Positions 30,246-40,012 are shown, counted from the stretch's first letter. The stretch is 62,554 bases of DNA from Planctomycetota bacterium (GCA_020849665.1 JADLFX010000025.1:1-62554); one strand, 5' to 3'. The notes: generated from the sequence alone by a model not told the origin. Numbers and translations are program-made.

Positions 30246-30314
30246 GCCTGCGTCCCGCGTGGGGGAGGGCTCGTGGCCGGCACGACCTCTGCCTGCGGGC
30301 CGGAGACCGCCGCG

Positions 30315-32375
30315 ATGCGACGCACCGTCTCATGGGTCCTGCTGGCCGCCGCGGCGCTCGTCGCCGTCGCACTCCTGAGCCTCTGGTGGGCGCTCGGGTC
30401 TGGCATCCCGGAGGGGGATGCGAGCCCCGCGACGGACGTCCAGCGCGCGGTCGCGGAAGGGGCCATGGCGGAGGGTCCGGGAACACGCAGCGCGGTCGCG
30501 GCGCTCTCGCCGGCTGCGCCGCCGCGCGACGCGACCCCGGTGCAGGTGCAGCACGCCGCCACGCTGCGGATCCAGGTCCGCGACGAGGCCGGTGCACCCC
30601 TGCCGGACTGCGCGGTCGCGGCCGGCGAGGCCGAGCGGATCACCGGCGCGGACGGCGTGGCGGAGTTCTCGCTGCCTGAGGGTCGCGTTCCCGTGCACGT
30701 CCAGGCGCGCGCCGGCGCGGCGCGCCACGCCGTGCACGGCCACCAGACGGTGGTCGGCGGCACCGTCCGGGAGCTGGTCGTGGTCCTGCGCCGGGCTCGC
30801 GAGATGGCGTTCTTCTGCCGGCTCGTGGCGGGCGAGGACGGCGCGCCCATCGCCGGCGCCCGGGTCACGCTCGCCATCGGCGGCCAGCCCCTCCTCGCCG
30901 ATGCGCAGGGACTCGTGCAGGCGGCGCTCGACCTGGACGGGAACCACCTCGTGGTGCGCGCGCCGGGCCGCGCCCCACGCCGCGTCGTCCCGCAGGCGGG
31001 CCACGAGAGCGCGGCCACGGCCATGGTGGTGCCGCTGGAACCCGGCGCCGGGCTCATGGTGTCGGTGGTCGACGACGCCGGGCGGCCGCTGCCCGGCTGC
31101 ACGCTCTCCGTGCGCGCCGAACCCTGGCGGCTCCAGTGGCCGAGCGCGGCGCGGTCGCGTGGCCCGGCAGAGACGTGGCAGGCGACGAGCGACGCGGAGG
31201 GCGTCGCGCGCCTCGCGGATCTTCCGCCCGACGTGCCCCTGGACCTCCGGGTGGCCCCGCCGGCGGGGCTCGGGGCGGAGGCCGTGCAGGCGCGCGCGGT
31301 GCTGCGGCCGGGCCCGAACCAGCGCCGGGTCGCGTGGCGCGCGCCGGTGGCGCTGCGTGGCCGGGTCCTCGACCTCGGGGGGCGGCCGATCGCCGATGTG
31401 TCCGTGGGCTGCGCGCCGACCGGGCTCGACCGCCCGCCGCAGGCGTTCCCGCACGAGACGCCGGGCGTCCGGACTGGCCGTACGTCCGGCGACGGACGCT
31501 TCACCATCCCCGGCCTCGCGCCGGGCAGATGGGTCGTGGGCCTGACCGCGGTCCAGCCCAGCGAGACGCGCGGCCCGTCCGTGACCGCGGCGTGCGTCCT
31601 GCACACGGTGGACTCCGCGCACGACCCCGAGGTCGAGCTGCGTGCCGTCCCCGCGCTCGCCATCGCCGGCGTGGCGCTCGGGCCGGACGGGCGGCCGGCG
31701 GCCGGAGTCGGCGTCGAAGCCATGCTCGCGGGCGCGCCGAGCGCCGGCGCGCGCACGGACGCCGAGGGGCGCTTCCGGCTCGCCCCCCTGCTGCCCGGCG
31801 AGTACCGCCTGCGCGTCGACGTGTTCGAGGACGACCTCGGTCTGCCGCACCCGGTGCCCGCGCGCGCGGGGGACCTCGGGGTCGAGCTGCGCCTGATCCC
31901 CGTGTGCGGCACGCTCGCGGGCCGCGCCGTGGATGCCGGCCTGCAGCCGGTCGCGGGCGCGTGGGTGCGAGCGACGCGGCGGGGCGGCGCCGAGGACCTC
32001 GCCAGCGCGTGCGACCTCGACGGCGGCTTCGCGTACCGCGGCCTGCCGGCGGGCACCTGGGACCTGGCGGCGCACGACCGGCTCGGCCGCTGCGCCTGGC
32101 TGCCCGCGGTGACCATCGTGGCGGGCCGCGCGGCGCGGCTCGAGCTCGTCCTGCAGCCGGGCGCGGTGCTGCGCCCGCGGCACGAGGAGGCGGACCGCTT
32201 CCTGGTGCTCCGCGGCGCCGACGTCGCGGGCGGGGACAACCTGGAACGCGGCGCCAGCGGCGAGGCCATGGTCCCGCCCGGCGAGTGGACCGTCGTCTTC
32301 CTGCGCCAGGGCCGGGAGCTGTCCCGCCGCTCGGTGCGGGCACGGGCTGGCGAGGTCCTCTCGGTCGAGGGGTGA
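30315..32375 (+). CDS. membrane-anchored carboxypeptidase-regulatory-like repeat protein 1
   Basis: 686 residues from ATG 30315. Residues 4-27 are a hydrophobic anchor (VSWVLLAAAALVAVALLSLWWA). The rest is six or so beta-sandwich repeats of the CarboxypepD_reg type, each opening with a strand plus D-x-x-G-x-P-L/I-x-G/D: VRDEAGAPLPDCAV, GEDGAPIAGARVTL, VDDAGRPLPGCTLSV, VLDLGGRPIADVSVG, LGPDGRPAAGVGVEA and VDAGLQPVAGAWVRA. Such domains are found in surface proteins and transporter plugs; no catalytic domain is attached. It is paralogous to the next gene (same anchor-plus-repeats layout), 110 bases downstream. Role unknown. Confidence 0.8.
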   Translation: MRRTVSWVLLAAAALVAVALLSLWWALGSGIPEGDASPATDVQRAVAEGAMAEGPGTRSAVAALSPAAPPRDATPVQVQHAATLRIQVRDEAGAPLPDCAVAAGEAERITGADGVAEFSLPEGRVPVHVQARAGAARHAVHGHQTVVGGTVRELVVVLRRAREMAFFCRLVAGEDGAPIAGARVTLAIGGQPLLADAQGLVQAALDLDGNHLVVRAPGRAPRRVVPQAGHESAATAMVVPLEPGAGLMVSVVDDAGRPLPGCTLSVRAEPWRLQWPSAARSRGPAETWQATSDAEGVARLADLPPDVPLDLRVAPPAGLGAEAVQARAVLRPGPNQRRVAWRAPVALRGRVLDLGGRPIADVSVGCAPTGLDRPPQAFPHETPGVRTGRTSGDGRFTIPGLAPGRWVVGLTAVQPSETRGPSVTAACVLHTVDSAHDPEVELRAVPALAIAGVALGPDGRPAAGVGVEAMLAGAPSAGARTDAEGRFRLAPLLPGEYRLRVDVFEDDLGLPHPVPARAGDLGVELRLIPVCGTLAGRAVDAGLQPVAGAWVRATRRGGAEDLASACDLDGGFAYRGLPAGTWDLAAHDRLGRCAWLPAVTIVAGRAARLELVLQPGAVLRPRHEEADRFLVLRGADVAGGDNLERGASGEAMVPPGEWTVVFLRQGRELSRRSVRARAGEVLSVEG

Positions 32376-32484
32376 GGGAAGGGTGCCGGACCCGTCCCGC
32401 GGCCGGGGGCCTTGCCGCCGCGCGCGCGCGGACGACGATGCGTGTGGCCTGCTCCGGGCCTGCTCCGCAGCGGAGATCGCCACG

Positions 32485-35193
32485 ATGCAACGGATCGTCC
32501 TTCTGGCCTGTGCCGTGCTGGCCGCCGGTCTCGCATGGCTCCTCTGGCCGGGGGAGCGCGGCACGGAGCCCGAGCTCCTGGCGCCACCCTCAGCGCCGGA
32601 CACCGCCGCGACCGTCTCGGCCAGCCGGCCGGCCGCGACCCGGCGGGAGGAACCCGCGACGCCGGCCTGGGCCGTCGCCGAGGAGTCCCTGCCGGTGCCG
32701 CGCCCGGTCGCAGTCATCCCCGGCGGGATCCTGCGCGGACGGATCGTCTGGGAGAGGACCTTCCAGCCGGCCGCGGGCGTGGGCGTGCGCCTCACCCATC
32801 GCTGGCTCGACACGGTGCTGCCGGGGGTCGAGGACGACGCGTTCTTCCGCTCCCTGAACGACCCGATCCTCCTCCCGGGCGCGGCCACCACCGACGCGCG
32901 CGGCGAGTTCGTGCTCGACCAGGTCCCCGAGTCCCGCACGCTCTTCCTGCTGATCGCGGTCGGCGGGCGGCTGGTGGACATCCACCTCGTGCCCCGCCTG
33001 CCTGCGCCGGGCGAGACCGTGACGATGGACGAGCTCCGCCTCGCGACGCGTGCCCGGCTCGGCGGCCGCCTGCTCCTGGCCGAGACCGGCCGCGAAGGCC
33101 TGAGACCGCTGGCGTTCGCGCGCGTCCGGCTGGTGGACTCCCCCATCCTCGACGACCCCCTCGTCGACCCTGCGCGGCGCGCCCGCGAGCGCCAGAGGGT
33201 CGCCGAGTTCCGCGCCGAGGACCGCAGCGCGCCGGCGGAGCGCGAACGCGACCGGATGCTGCCCTTCCCCGAGACGACCACGAGCGGCACCGGCTCGTTC
33301 ATCCTGGAGGGCGCGCGCCCGGGCGCGGCGCAGCTCCTCGTGCAGGCGCCCGGTCACGAGCCGTGGTGGCGCGAGGTCGCGCTCGAGCCCGGCGGCACGC
33401 TGGACCTGGGCACGATCGTGGTGGGCTGCGGACCAGCCCTGCGCGGGCGGGTCGTCGACGCGGAGGGCCGGCCGGTCGCCGGCGCGGAGGTGCGGGTCGC
33501 GCTCGACACGGGCCTCGACGCGGACCCGGAGGAGTCGTTGGCGCCTGGGTCCGCAGGGGCACTGCGCCCGGACCGGAACCGCCTCGGGAATGCGCGCGAC
33601 TCGCTGTCGATCGCCGCTCCCACCGACCAGGATGGCCGCTTCGTCCTGCACCCACCTGCCGCGTTCCAGGACTCGCCGGGCCACTGGTTCCACGTGCGAC
33701 GCATCGCAGGCCTGGGCTGGGAGCACGTACGCGTGCTGGCACGCCGGCGCGCCGACGGCAATCCGCCACAGGGGCTGGAGATCCGGATGCCGCCGCTCGG
33801 CCGGCTGCGGATCGGGATCCTGGATGCTGCGGGCGCCAACGTGACCGGCGGACGCGCGTGGCTCTTCCTCCGGGACGAGCACGGGAGCGCGTCGGTCCCG
33901 CTCCCCGAACCCTTCCAGCCGCGCGGTGGCCCGGATGGCTTCGAGACCGCCGACCTTCCGCCCGGCGGCTACCTGCTGCGCGCGCATCCCCCCGGGCATG
34001 CGCCGGTGGTCGATCCGCTCATGGTGCGTCCCGGTCCCGGCGCGACCTCGCGCACGTTCCGCGCGCTGCCGACGTTCCCGGTGCGTGTCACGGTGCTGGA
34101 TGCCGCGGACCGGCCGGTCGAGGGGACCGCGGTCTACGCGGCGTTCCGCGGCGAGGATCCGCGCGCGCGACTGCGCGCCGACGGCAGGAGTTTCGAACTG
34201 CTCTCGGACTCTGCGCTGCGCGTGGGCACCACCGATGCGGCGGGCGTACTCGACCTCGAGGGCGCATGGGAGGCGAACGCCACCTTCGCGGGCCGCGCGC
34301 CCGGCTACGCAGTGGCGATCACGCCGGAGCTGCGGCTCGCGCCCGGGACCGGGATCGTGCTGCGCGTGGAGCGTCCCGCGGTCCTCCAGGGCGTGGTGGT
34401 GCAGGACGGCGCACCGCGACCCGGGCCGTGGCGCATCACGCTGTCCCCGGCCCTGCCCACGCTCGCCCGCTACGGCCCATGGCTGCCGCTGCTGCCCGCA
34501 CGCGCCACGCCGGCGCGCGCGGATGGCAGCTTCGAGTTCCGCGATCTGCCCGCGCTCTCCTGGCTGATCGCGCGCGACGGCGAACCCGAACCGGCGGTCG
34601 AGGTCGCGCTCCGGCCGGGCACCACCACCCACCAGGCGCTCGAACTCCATCCCCCGCGCGCCCGCGGCTGGCCGGTGGAGGGAACGGCCACCGTGGACGG
34701 AGCTCCGGCGGAGGGACTCGTCTTCCGGATCTGGGTGCCCCAGGCCGACGGTGACACCACGACCCATGCCGTGTTCGCCGGGCCCGGCGGCACGTTCCGC
34801 GCCGCGCCCCGGGGCGATCCGCTCGCCTGGCAGCTCGAGCGTTCCGTGCGCGGCGCCCGCACGATCCTCGCCGCGGGGACCGGGACGCCGGTGGGTGGCT
34901 GGCGCAACGCGACGATCGCCGCCCGCACCGGCAGCTTCGTGGCCGAGGTGCGCGGTCCCGACGGCCAGCGGCTCACGCACCGCTCCGTGACCCTGGTCGA
35001 GGTCGAATCGCGCAGGATCTGGGCCCGCTCCCACACCGACGCGGCAGGCTGCGTGCGCTTCGACGGGCTCGGCACCGGCCTCTTCCTGCTGCGACCGCAG
35101 GGGTTCGGCCAGGACCATGCCTGCGAGCCAGCCACCGTCGAGGTCCTCCCGGGCCGTACGACCGAGACCATCCTCCACTTCCGCGCCCGTTGA
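32485..35193 (+). CDS. membrane-anchored carboxypeptidase-regulatory-like repeat protein 2
   Basis: 902 residues from ATG 32485. N-terminal hydrophobic anchor (residues 4-19, IVLLACAVLAAGLAWLLW), then a Pro/Ala-rich spacer and multiple regulatory-like beta-sandwich repeats with the usual D-A-x-G-R-P-V-A-G turn (for example VVDAEGRPVAGAEVRV and VLDAADRPVEGTAVYA). A sequence of about 120 residues between repeats, around 215-265, is charged and Arg/Glu-rich. Ends HFRAR. With its upstream paralog it forms a likely two-gene unit. No enzymatic motif was seen; an envelope structural or ligand-binding role is plausible but unproven. Confidence 0.8.
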   Translation: MQRIVLLACAVLAAGLAWLLWPGERGTEPELLAPPSAPDTAATVSASRPAATRREEPATPAWAVAEESLPVPRPVAVIPGGILRGRIVWERTFQPAAGVGVRLTHRWLDTVLPGVEDDAFFRSLNDPILLPGAATTDARGEFVLDQVPESRTLFLLIAVGGRLVDIHLVPRLPAPGETVTMDELRLATRARLGGRLLLAETGREGLRPLAFARVRLVDSPILDDPLVDPARRARERQRVAEFRAEDRSAPAERERDRMLPFPETTTSGTGSFILEGARPGAAQLLVQAPGHEPWWREVALEPGGTLDLGTIVVGCGPALRGRVVDAEGRPVAGAEVRVALDTGLDADPEESLAPGSAGALRPDRNRLGNARDSLSIAAPTDQDGRFVLHPPAAFQDSPGHWFHVRRIAGLGWEHVRVLARRRADGNPPQGLEIRMPPLGRLRIGILDAAGANVTGGRAWLFLRDEHGSASVPLPEPFQPRGGPDGFETADLPPGGYLLRAHPPGHAPVVDPLMVRPGPGATSRTFRALPTFPVRVTVLDAADRPVEGTAVYAAFRGEDPRARLRADGRSFELLSDSALRVGTTDAAGVLDLEGAWEANATFAGRAPGYAVAITPELRLAPGTGIVLRVERPAVLQGVVVQDGAPRPGPWRITLSPALPTLARYGPWLPLLPARATPARADGSFEFRDLPALSWLIARDGEPEPAVEVALRPGTTTHQALELHPPRARGWPVEGTATVDGAPAEGLVFRIWVPQADGDTTTHAVFAGPGGTFRAAPRGDPLAWQLERSVRGARTILAAGTGTPVGGWRNATIAARTGSFVAEVRGPDGQRLTHRSVTLVEVESRRIWARSHTDAAGCVRFDGLGTGLFLLRPQGFGQDHACEPATVEVLPGRTTETILHFRAR

Positions 35194-35287
35194 ACGGAAC
35201 GTGCCTCGCACGCTTCTGCCGCCCGGCGGGCAGGGAAATCCGGCCGCACGGGTTTCGTTCCGAAGGAAGCTTGCCGATCCCAAGGCC

Positions 35288-36505
35288 ATGGCACCCTCCG
35301 ACACCGACACGGCCGGCGTCTTCCTCGAGCTGGAGGCGCACTACGCCGCGCACAACTACCACCCGCTCCCGGTGGTGCTCACGCGGGGACAGGGCGCGCA
35401 CGTCTTCGACGTGGAGGGCCGCCGCTACCTGGACTGCCTCTCGGCCTACTCGGCCCTCAACCAGGGACACGGCCACCCGCGCATCGTCGCCGCCCTGATC
35501 GAGCAGGCGCAGCGCCTCGCGCTCACCTCGCGTGCGTTCCACAACGACCGCTTCGGCCCGTACTGCCGCAAGCTCTGCGAGCGGGTCGGCTACGCCAAGG
35601 TCCTGCTGATGAACACCGGCGCCGAGGCGGTCGAGACCGCGATCAAGGCGGCGCGGCGCCACGGCTACCGCCGCAAGGGCGTGGCCAAGGACCGCGCGGA
35701 GATCGTGGTGTTCGCCGGCAACTTCCATGGCCGCACCACCACGATCGTGGGCTTCTCGAGCGATCCCGAGTCGCGCGACGAGTTCGGCCCGTTCGCGCCG
35801 GGCTTCGTGACCGTGCCCTACGGCGACCTGGCAGCGACGGCACGGGCGATGAACCCGAACACCGTCGCGGTGCTGGTGGAGCCGATCCAGGGCGAGGCCG
35901 GCGTGGTGATCCCGCCGGAGGGATTCCTGCCCGGGCTGCGCGAGCTCTGCGACCGGCACGGCGCGCTGCTGCTCTGTGACGAGATCCAGTCCGGCATGGG
36001 CCGCGCGGGCGCATGGCTCTGCCACCGCGACAGCGGCATTCGCGCCGACGGGGTGATCCTCGGCAAGGCGCTCTCCGGCGGGCTCTACCCGCTCTCGGCC
36101 TTCGCCGCCGACGATGCGGTGATGGAAGTGTTCACCCCCGGCTCGCATGGATCGACCTACGGCGGCAACCCGCTGGCTTGCGCGGTGGGCGAGGCCGCCC
36201 TCGACGTGCTGGCCGACGAGGACCTGTGCACGCGTTCGCGCGAGCTGGGAGCGCGCGTCGCCGCGCGGCTGCGCGCGATCCGCACGTCCAGGATCCACGA
36301 GGTCCGCGCGCGCGGCCTGTGGGTGGGGCTGCAGCTCACAGACTCCGCCGGCCCCGCCCGCGTGTACTGCGAGCGCCTCCTGCAGCAGGGCATCCTGTGC
36401 AAGGACACGCACGGTCACACGATCCGGATCGCGCCGCCCCTCGTGGTGGAGGAGCGCGACCTGGAGGAGGCCGCGGCGGCGCTGGAGCGCGTCCTCGCGG
36501 AGTGA
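35288..36505 (+). CDS. rocD: ornithine--oxo-acid aminotransferase
   Basis: 405 residues from ATG 35288. A class III PLP aminotransferase with ornithine-aminotransferase features: HYAAHNYHPLPVVLTRGQGA at the start, YLDCLSAYSALNQGHGHP, MNTGAEAVETAIKAAR, and EPIQGEAGVVIPPEGFL. The PLP lysine is K260 in ILGKALSGGLYPLSA, and DEIQSGMGRAG carries the ring-stacking Asp. RocD transfers the delta-amino group of ornithine to 2-oxoglutarate, giving glutamate semialdehyde. Complete, standard length. No arginine-catabolism genes are adjacent. Confidence 0.95.
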   Translation: MAPSDTDTAGVFLELEAHYAAHNYHPLPVVLTRGQGAHVFDVEGRRYLDCLSAYSALNQGHGHPRIVAALIEQAQRLALTSRAFHNDRFGPYCRKLCERVGYAKVLLMNTGAEAVETAIKAARRHGYRRKGVAKDRAEIVVFAGNFHGRTTTIVGFSSDPESRDEFGPFAPGFVTVPYGDLAATARAMNPNTVAVLVEPIQGEAGVVIPPEGFLPGLRELCDRHGALLLCDEIQSGMGRAGAWLCHRDSGIRADGVILGKALSGGLYPLSAFAADDAVMEVFTPGSHGSTYGGNPLACAVGEAALDVLADEDLCTRSRELGARVAARLRAIRTSRIHEVRARGLWVGLQLTDSAGPARVYCERLLQQGILCKDTHGHTIRIAPPLVVEERDLEEAAAALERVLAE

Positions 36506-36598
36506 GCGCGCCGGCGCCGGGCCCGCAGCGGATCTTCATCGCCACTCCACCCCGACCTCACGCGGGAGTCCGTAGGCTCGCCCTGGGATTCCCCGTCC

Positions 36599-37564
36599 AT
36601 GACCGCCCTCCACCAGCTCCCTCTCGCCCTCGCCGCAACCCTCGCCGCCACGGCACCCGCTCAGGCCTTCCGGGACACGTTCCGCTACCCAGACGGCAAC
36701 GCCGTGCCCGGCTGGACCGCGCAGACCGGCAGCTTCAGCGTCCTGAACGGGCAGCTACTCCTCACCACCGGCGCAAGCGAGTGGTCGTTCCTCACCCGTG
36801 ACGGGCTGAGCGCAAAGAACTGCGTCCTCGATGGCGAGTTCTACTACGGCAGCGGGCTCCAGTTCGGCGGCCTCGCCGCACGCCACCAGGGCGGCACCAA
36901 CCCCACGGTCACCGGCAAGATCCAGACCGGCGCCGGCACGCCCGGTTTCGGCCGTCTCTACCTCTACAACTGGCCAGGGACCTCGATCTTCGCGGACGTC
37001 CCGAACGGCACCTTCAGCGCCTTCTTGCGCCTGCTCGTGGTCGGCAGCCAGGCGTGGCTGCAGGTCGACGCGGACAAGAACCAGGTCTACGAGCAGACTC
37101 TCGGACCCCACGCGCTGACCGTGGACGCACCCGGCCGCGTCGGCGTCAGCGCGTACGGCACCACGATCCTCGACAACTTCGAGTTCTTCGACGCGGTGCT
37201 GCGCGAGCGCGCCGGCAGCACGCCGCGGATCGGCCGGACCTACCAGATGGACTTCCACAGCGCCGACCCGGGGCGCACCTACGTGGGCATGGCCTCGCTG
37301 ACCAACACCGGGATCCCGCTCGGCGACCGCACCATCCCGCTAGGCGCGGACTCGCTGTTGGAGCTCTCGCTCTCCCTCGGCGGCAACCTGGGACTGGTCG
37401 GCACGACCGACGGCAACGGAGTCGGCGCCCCGCGCCTCGTGCTCCCGTATCAGCCCTCGCTCGTGGGCCTCGGAATCTACCTCGCGGTCGTCACCCTCGA
37501 CCCGACCATGCCGGGCGGAGTCCGCTCGATCAGCAACGAGCACCATGTACAGGTGCGCGGCTAG
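36599..37564 (+). CDS. secreted beta-sandwich protein with shared C-terminal module
   Basis: 321 residues, signal peptide 1-23 (LALAATLAATAPAQA). Residues ~25-200 look like a concanavalin/LamG-type or keto-disaccharide-hydrolase-type sandwich: FRDTFRYPDGNAVPGW, a GLQFGGLAARHQGG strand, then AWLQVDADKNQVYEQTLG and VSAYGTTILDNFEFFD. No catalytic residues were recognised. The last ~115 residues form a module seen in other exported proteins here, including LPYQPSLVGLGIYLA. The 3' end overlaps the convergent gene by 35 bases. Function unknown; probably binds a glycan or surface polymer. Confidence 0.72.
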   Translation: MTALHQLPLALAATLAATAPAQAFRDTFRYPDGNAVPGWTAQTGSFSVLNGQLLLTTGASEWSFLTRDGLSAKNCVLDGEFYYGSGLQFGGLAARHQGGTNPTVTGKIQTGAGTPGFGRLYLYNWPGTSIFADVPNGTFSAFLRLLVVGSQAWLQVDADKNQVYEQTLGPHALTVDAPGRVGVSAYGTTILDNFEFFDAVLRERAGSTPRIGRTYQMDFHSADPGRTYVGMASLTNTGIPLGDRTIPLGADSLLELSLSLGGNLGLVGTTDGNGVGAPRLVLPYQPSLVGLGIYLAVVTLDPTMPGGVRSISNEHHVQVRG

Positions 37565-38567
37565 CACTCCCGGCGCCGGCACCGGCAGCCCGCAGGAGCA
37601 CGCGCGCGGCGAAGCGCGGCGCGTAGCTCCCGGCATAGGTGGCGAGGACGTCCTCGGGTGTCGGGAGGAGCTCCGGCTCGGGGGTCGCGCGCAGGAGGCG
37701 CTGCAGCCCCTCGGGTACGACGTGGCTGAACGGCTCCAGGCGCACGATCGGCACGGCGAGCGCCAGGTACTCGTGCAGGCGGAAGCAGAGTTCGCCCGCG
37801 CCCGGAAGGTCGAGGCCGGAGCCCGTGCTCTGCAACGCCGCGAGGACCCGGTCGTAGGTGCAGCCCTCGGGCATCACGAGGCCCCGCGCCCTGGGGAACC
37901 TCTGCTCCATCGCCCGCACCGCGGCCGCGCGGCGGCCGCCGTAGCGCGGATGGCTCAGGGTCCCGCAGAACACCCACTCCCAGCGCCGCAGCCGCACCGG
38001 GAGCGGCACGAACCACTCGCTCCGCGGGCGCAGGTACTCCATCCACAGGACCACGGGGTGATAGAGGAAGGGGAAGGGCAGCCACCCGCCGGGCGCGGCG
38101 TCCGCCTCGACCTCGCGGGCGAGGCGCACCAACCCGGGGATCGCGTCGAACGCCGCCGGGCGCGGCGCGCACGCGTCCGAGCCGTCCACGACCACCGCCG
38201 CCCCGCGGGCCCGCGCCAGGAGCTCGCCCAGCACCGCGGCGCGCGCGCCCCGCACGCACGGATTCAGCGAGGGCCGCAGCGGGTGCGCGGGGTCGAAGGG
38301 CGCCGCGTCGTGCAGACCCGCGGCCGCGGCGCGGAGCTGGTCGGCGAACGCATCGCAGACCACCAGGAGGTCGGCATCCGGATCGGGTCCGCCGGGCTGC
38401 GGGCCCAGGCGCTGCGCGACCAGGTCGCGGCGCATCCGTGTGACGGTGTGGTCCGCCGCCAGCCCCTCGTCGCCGCTGTGGTAGGCGACGCGGTGTCCCA
38501 GCTCGCGCAGGCCGAGCGCCACCCCCAGGAGGAACCCGTTCAGGTCGAGGATGGAGACGTAGACCAC
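37530..38567 (-). CDS. probable glycosyltransferase-like protein
   Basis: 345 residues from GTG 38567, chosen because the natural beta-alpha start VVYVSILDLNGFLLGVALGL begins there; no ATG lies nearby. N-terminal Rossmann-like pattern GLRELGHRVAYHSG resembles GT-B glycosyltransferases. The C-terminal part has GLDLPGAGELCFRLHEYLAL followed by AVPIVRLEPFSHVVPEGL, like the donor-side region of exostosin-type and GT4-type enzymes (G-E-x-x-x-R-L, E-x-L/A, P). Family assignment is tentative. The gene is divergent from transaldolase (119 bases) and overlaps the convergent secreted-protein gene by 35 bases. Confidence 0.6.
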   Translation of the reverse strand: MVYVSILDLNGFLLGVALGLRELGHRVAYHSGDEGLAADHTVTRMRRDLVAQRLGPQPGGPDPDADLLVVCDAFADQLRAAAAGLHDAAPFDPAHPLRPSLNPCVRGARAAVLGELLARARGAAVVVDGSDACAPRPAAFDAIPGLVRLAREVEADAAPGGWLPFPFLYHPVVLWMEYLRPRSEWFVPLPVRLRRWEWVFCGTLSHPRYGGRRAAAVRAMEQRFPRARGLVMPEGCTYDRVLAALQSTGSGLDLPGAGELCFRLHEYLALAVPIVRLEPFSHVVPEGLQRLLRATPEPELLPTPEDVLATYAGSYAPRFAARVLLRAAGAGAGSASRAPVHGARC

Positions 38568-38686
38568 CCACCTGCATCGGGCCGGAGGGTGGGTCGGGCT
38601 TGAGGCTCCGCGTGCGATCGCCGGTTCGGCCACACCGGGGTTTCCCGCGCGCGCCCAGGACCCGAAGATCCCCCGCGGAACCGCCC

Positions 38687-39982
38687 ATGAGCCAGTCCCC
38701 CACCGCCACCCCCGTCCCCCGTCACGACGCACCCCTGGCCCGGAGCGTGCTGGAGTTCTGCCGGCGCGAGTACCGGCCGCCCACGGCGGCCACGCGCCAG
38801 GCCTTCCCCAGTTCCGACGTGTGGGCCGCGCTGGCCCGCACCGGCACGGCGCTGTGGCTGGACACCGGCGACGTCGACGCCGCGCGCGGCCTGTGGACCC
38901 GCGAGTTCCAGGCGCTCACCACCAACAACACGCTGCTCAACAAGGAGGTCCAGAAGGGCATCTACGACCAGCTGGTTCCGGCCGCCGCGGCCATGCTGCG
39001 CAAGGCCGAGCCAGGCATCCCGCCGGTGCGGCTCGTGCAGGAGATCGCGTTCGTGCTCAACGCGGTGCACGGCCTGAAGCTGGTGTCCACCTTCGACGCC
39101 GACGTGAGCGTGGAGCTGCACACCGACCTCGCCCACGACACCGAGGCCAGCTACCAGTACGGCAAGCGCTTCCACGCCATCTGCCCCGACCGCTTCATCG
39201 TCAAGGTGCCGCTCACGCCCGCCGGACTCTTCGCCGCGCGGCGCCTGGGCCAGGACGGCATCCGGGTCAACTTCACGCTCGGCTTCTCGGCGCGGCAGAA
39301 CTACCTCGTGGCGCTGACCGCGCGTCCGACCTGGGTCAACGTGTTCATGGGCCGCCTGAACGCATTCGTGGCCGACAACAAGCTGGGCGACGGCCGCAAC
39401 GTCGGCGAGAAGGCGACCCTGGCCAGCCAGCGCCTGTTGCGCAAGCTGCGCACGAGCCCTGGGGTCCAGGTGAAGCAGATCGGCGCCTCGATGCGCAACG
39501 GCGGCCAGTGCTACGACCTGATGGGCCTCGACGTGTTCACCATGCCCCTGGCCGCAGCGAAGGAATACCTCGAGCGCAGGCCGGCCGCCGCCGAGGTACG
39601 CGACCGCACCGCAGACGATCCGCCGGTGACGTTCGCGGCCGGCGTCGATGCGCAGGCCAGCGGGCTGGACCGGCTCTGGACCGTCGACGAGCGCTTCCAC
39701 GCCGCGATGTGCAGGCTGCTCACGCAGGACCTCGACCGCATGGATGGCGAAGGCATCGTGGCGTTCCTGCGGGGCGAGGGCGCCGGCGACCTGTTCCCGA
39801 GCCTGGACGTCGAGGAGCGCGCGCGGCTCGCCAAGGACGGCAAGATCCCGGTCCACGCCGCCTGGCAGCGTCATGTGCAGGCCGGCCGCGCCAGCTGGGA
39901 CGGACTGCATACCGAGGCCGCGCTGCAGAGCTTCGCCCAGGACCAGAAGGCCCTGGACGACCGGATCCGCAAGTACCTCTGA
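38687..39982 (+). CDS. tal: transaldolase-family protein
   Basis: 431 residues. WLDTGDVDAARGLWTREFQALTTNNTLLNKEV carries the family's first strand Asp and the T-x-N-x-x-L/I-N segment (quoted pieces: WLDTGDVDAA and TTNNTLLNKEV). The Schiff-base lysine is K173 in RFIVKVPLTPAG, and GIRVNFTLGFS and VNVFMGRLNAFV are further barrel strands. Transaldolase moves a dihydroxyacetone unit in the pentose phosphate pathway. The ~120 C-terminal residues beyond the barrel are extra compared with typical 215-320 residue enzymes and are rich in Asp/Arg and Ala. Starts with a C-rich leader. Confidence 0.87.
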   Translation: MSQSPTATPVPRHDAPLARSVLEFCRREYRPPTAATRQAFPSSDVWAALARTGTALWLDTGDVDAARGLWTREFQALTTNNTLLNKEVQKGIYDQLVPAAAAMLRKAEPGIPPVRLVQEIAFVLNAVHGLKLVSTFDADVSVELHTDLAHDTEASYQYGKRFHAICPDRFIVKVPLTPAGLFAARRLGQDGIRVNFTLGFSARQNYLVALTARPTWVNVFMGRLNAFVADNKLGDGRNVGEKATLASQRLLRKLRTSPGVQVKQIGASMRNGGQCYDLMGLDVFTMPLAAAKEYLERRPAAAEVRDRTADDPPVTFAAGVDAQASGLDRLWTVDERFHAAMCRLLTQDLDRMDGEGIVAFLRGEGAGDLFPSLDVEERARLAKDGKIPVHAAWQRHVQAGRASWDGLHTEAALQSFAQDQKALDDRIRKYL

Positions 39983-40012
39983 GCGCCGGGGCCGGAGTCC
40001 CCCGCCCGGCGC
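39983..40012 (+). terminator. GC hairpin after transaldolase
   Basis: GCGCCGGG (39983-39990) pairs with CCCGGCGC (40005-40012) around a 14-base loop, starting at the base after the stop codon. No T-tract. Likely terminator-like. Confidence 0.35.
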
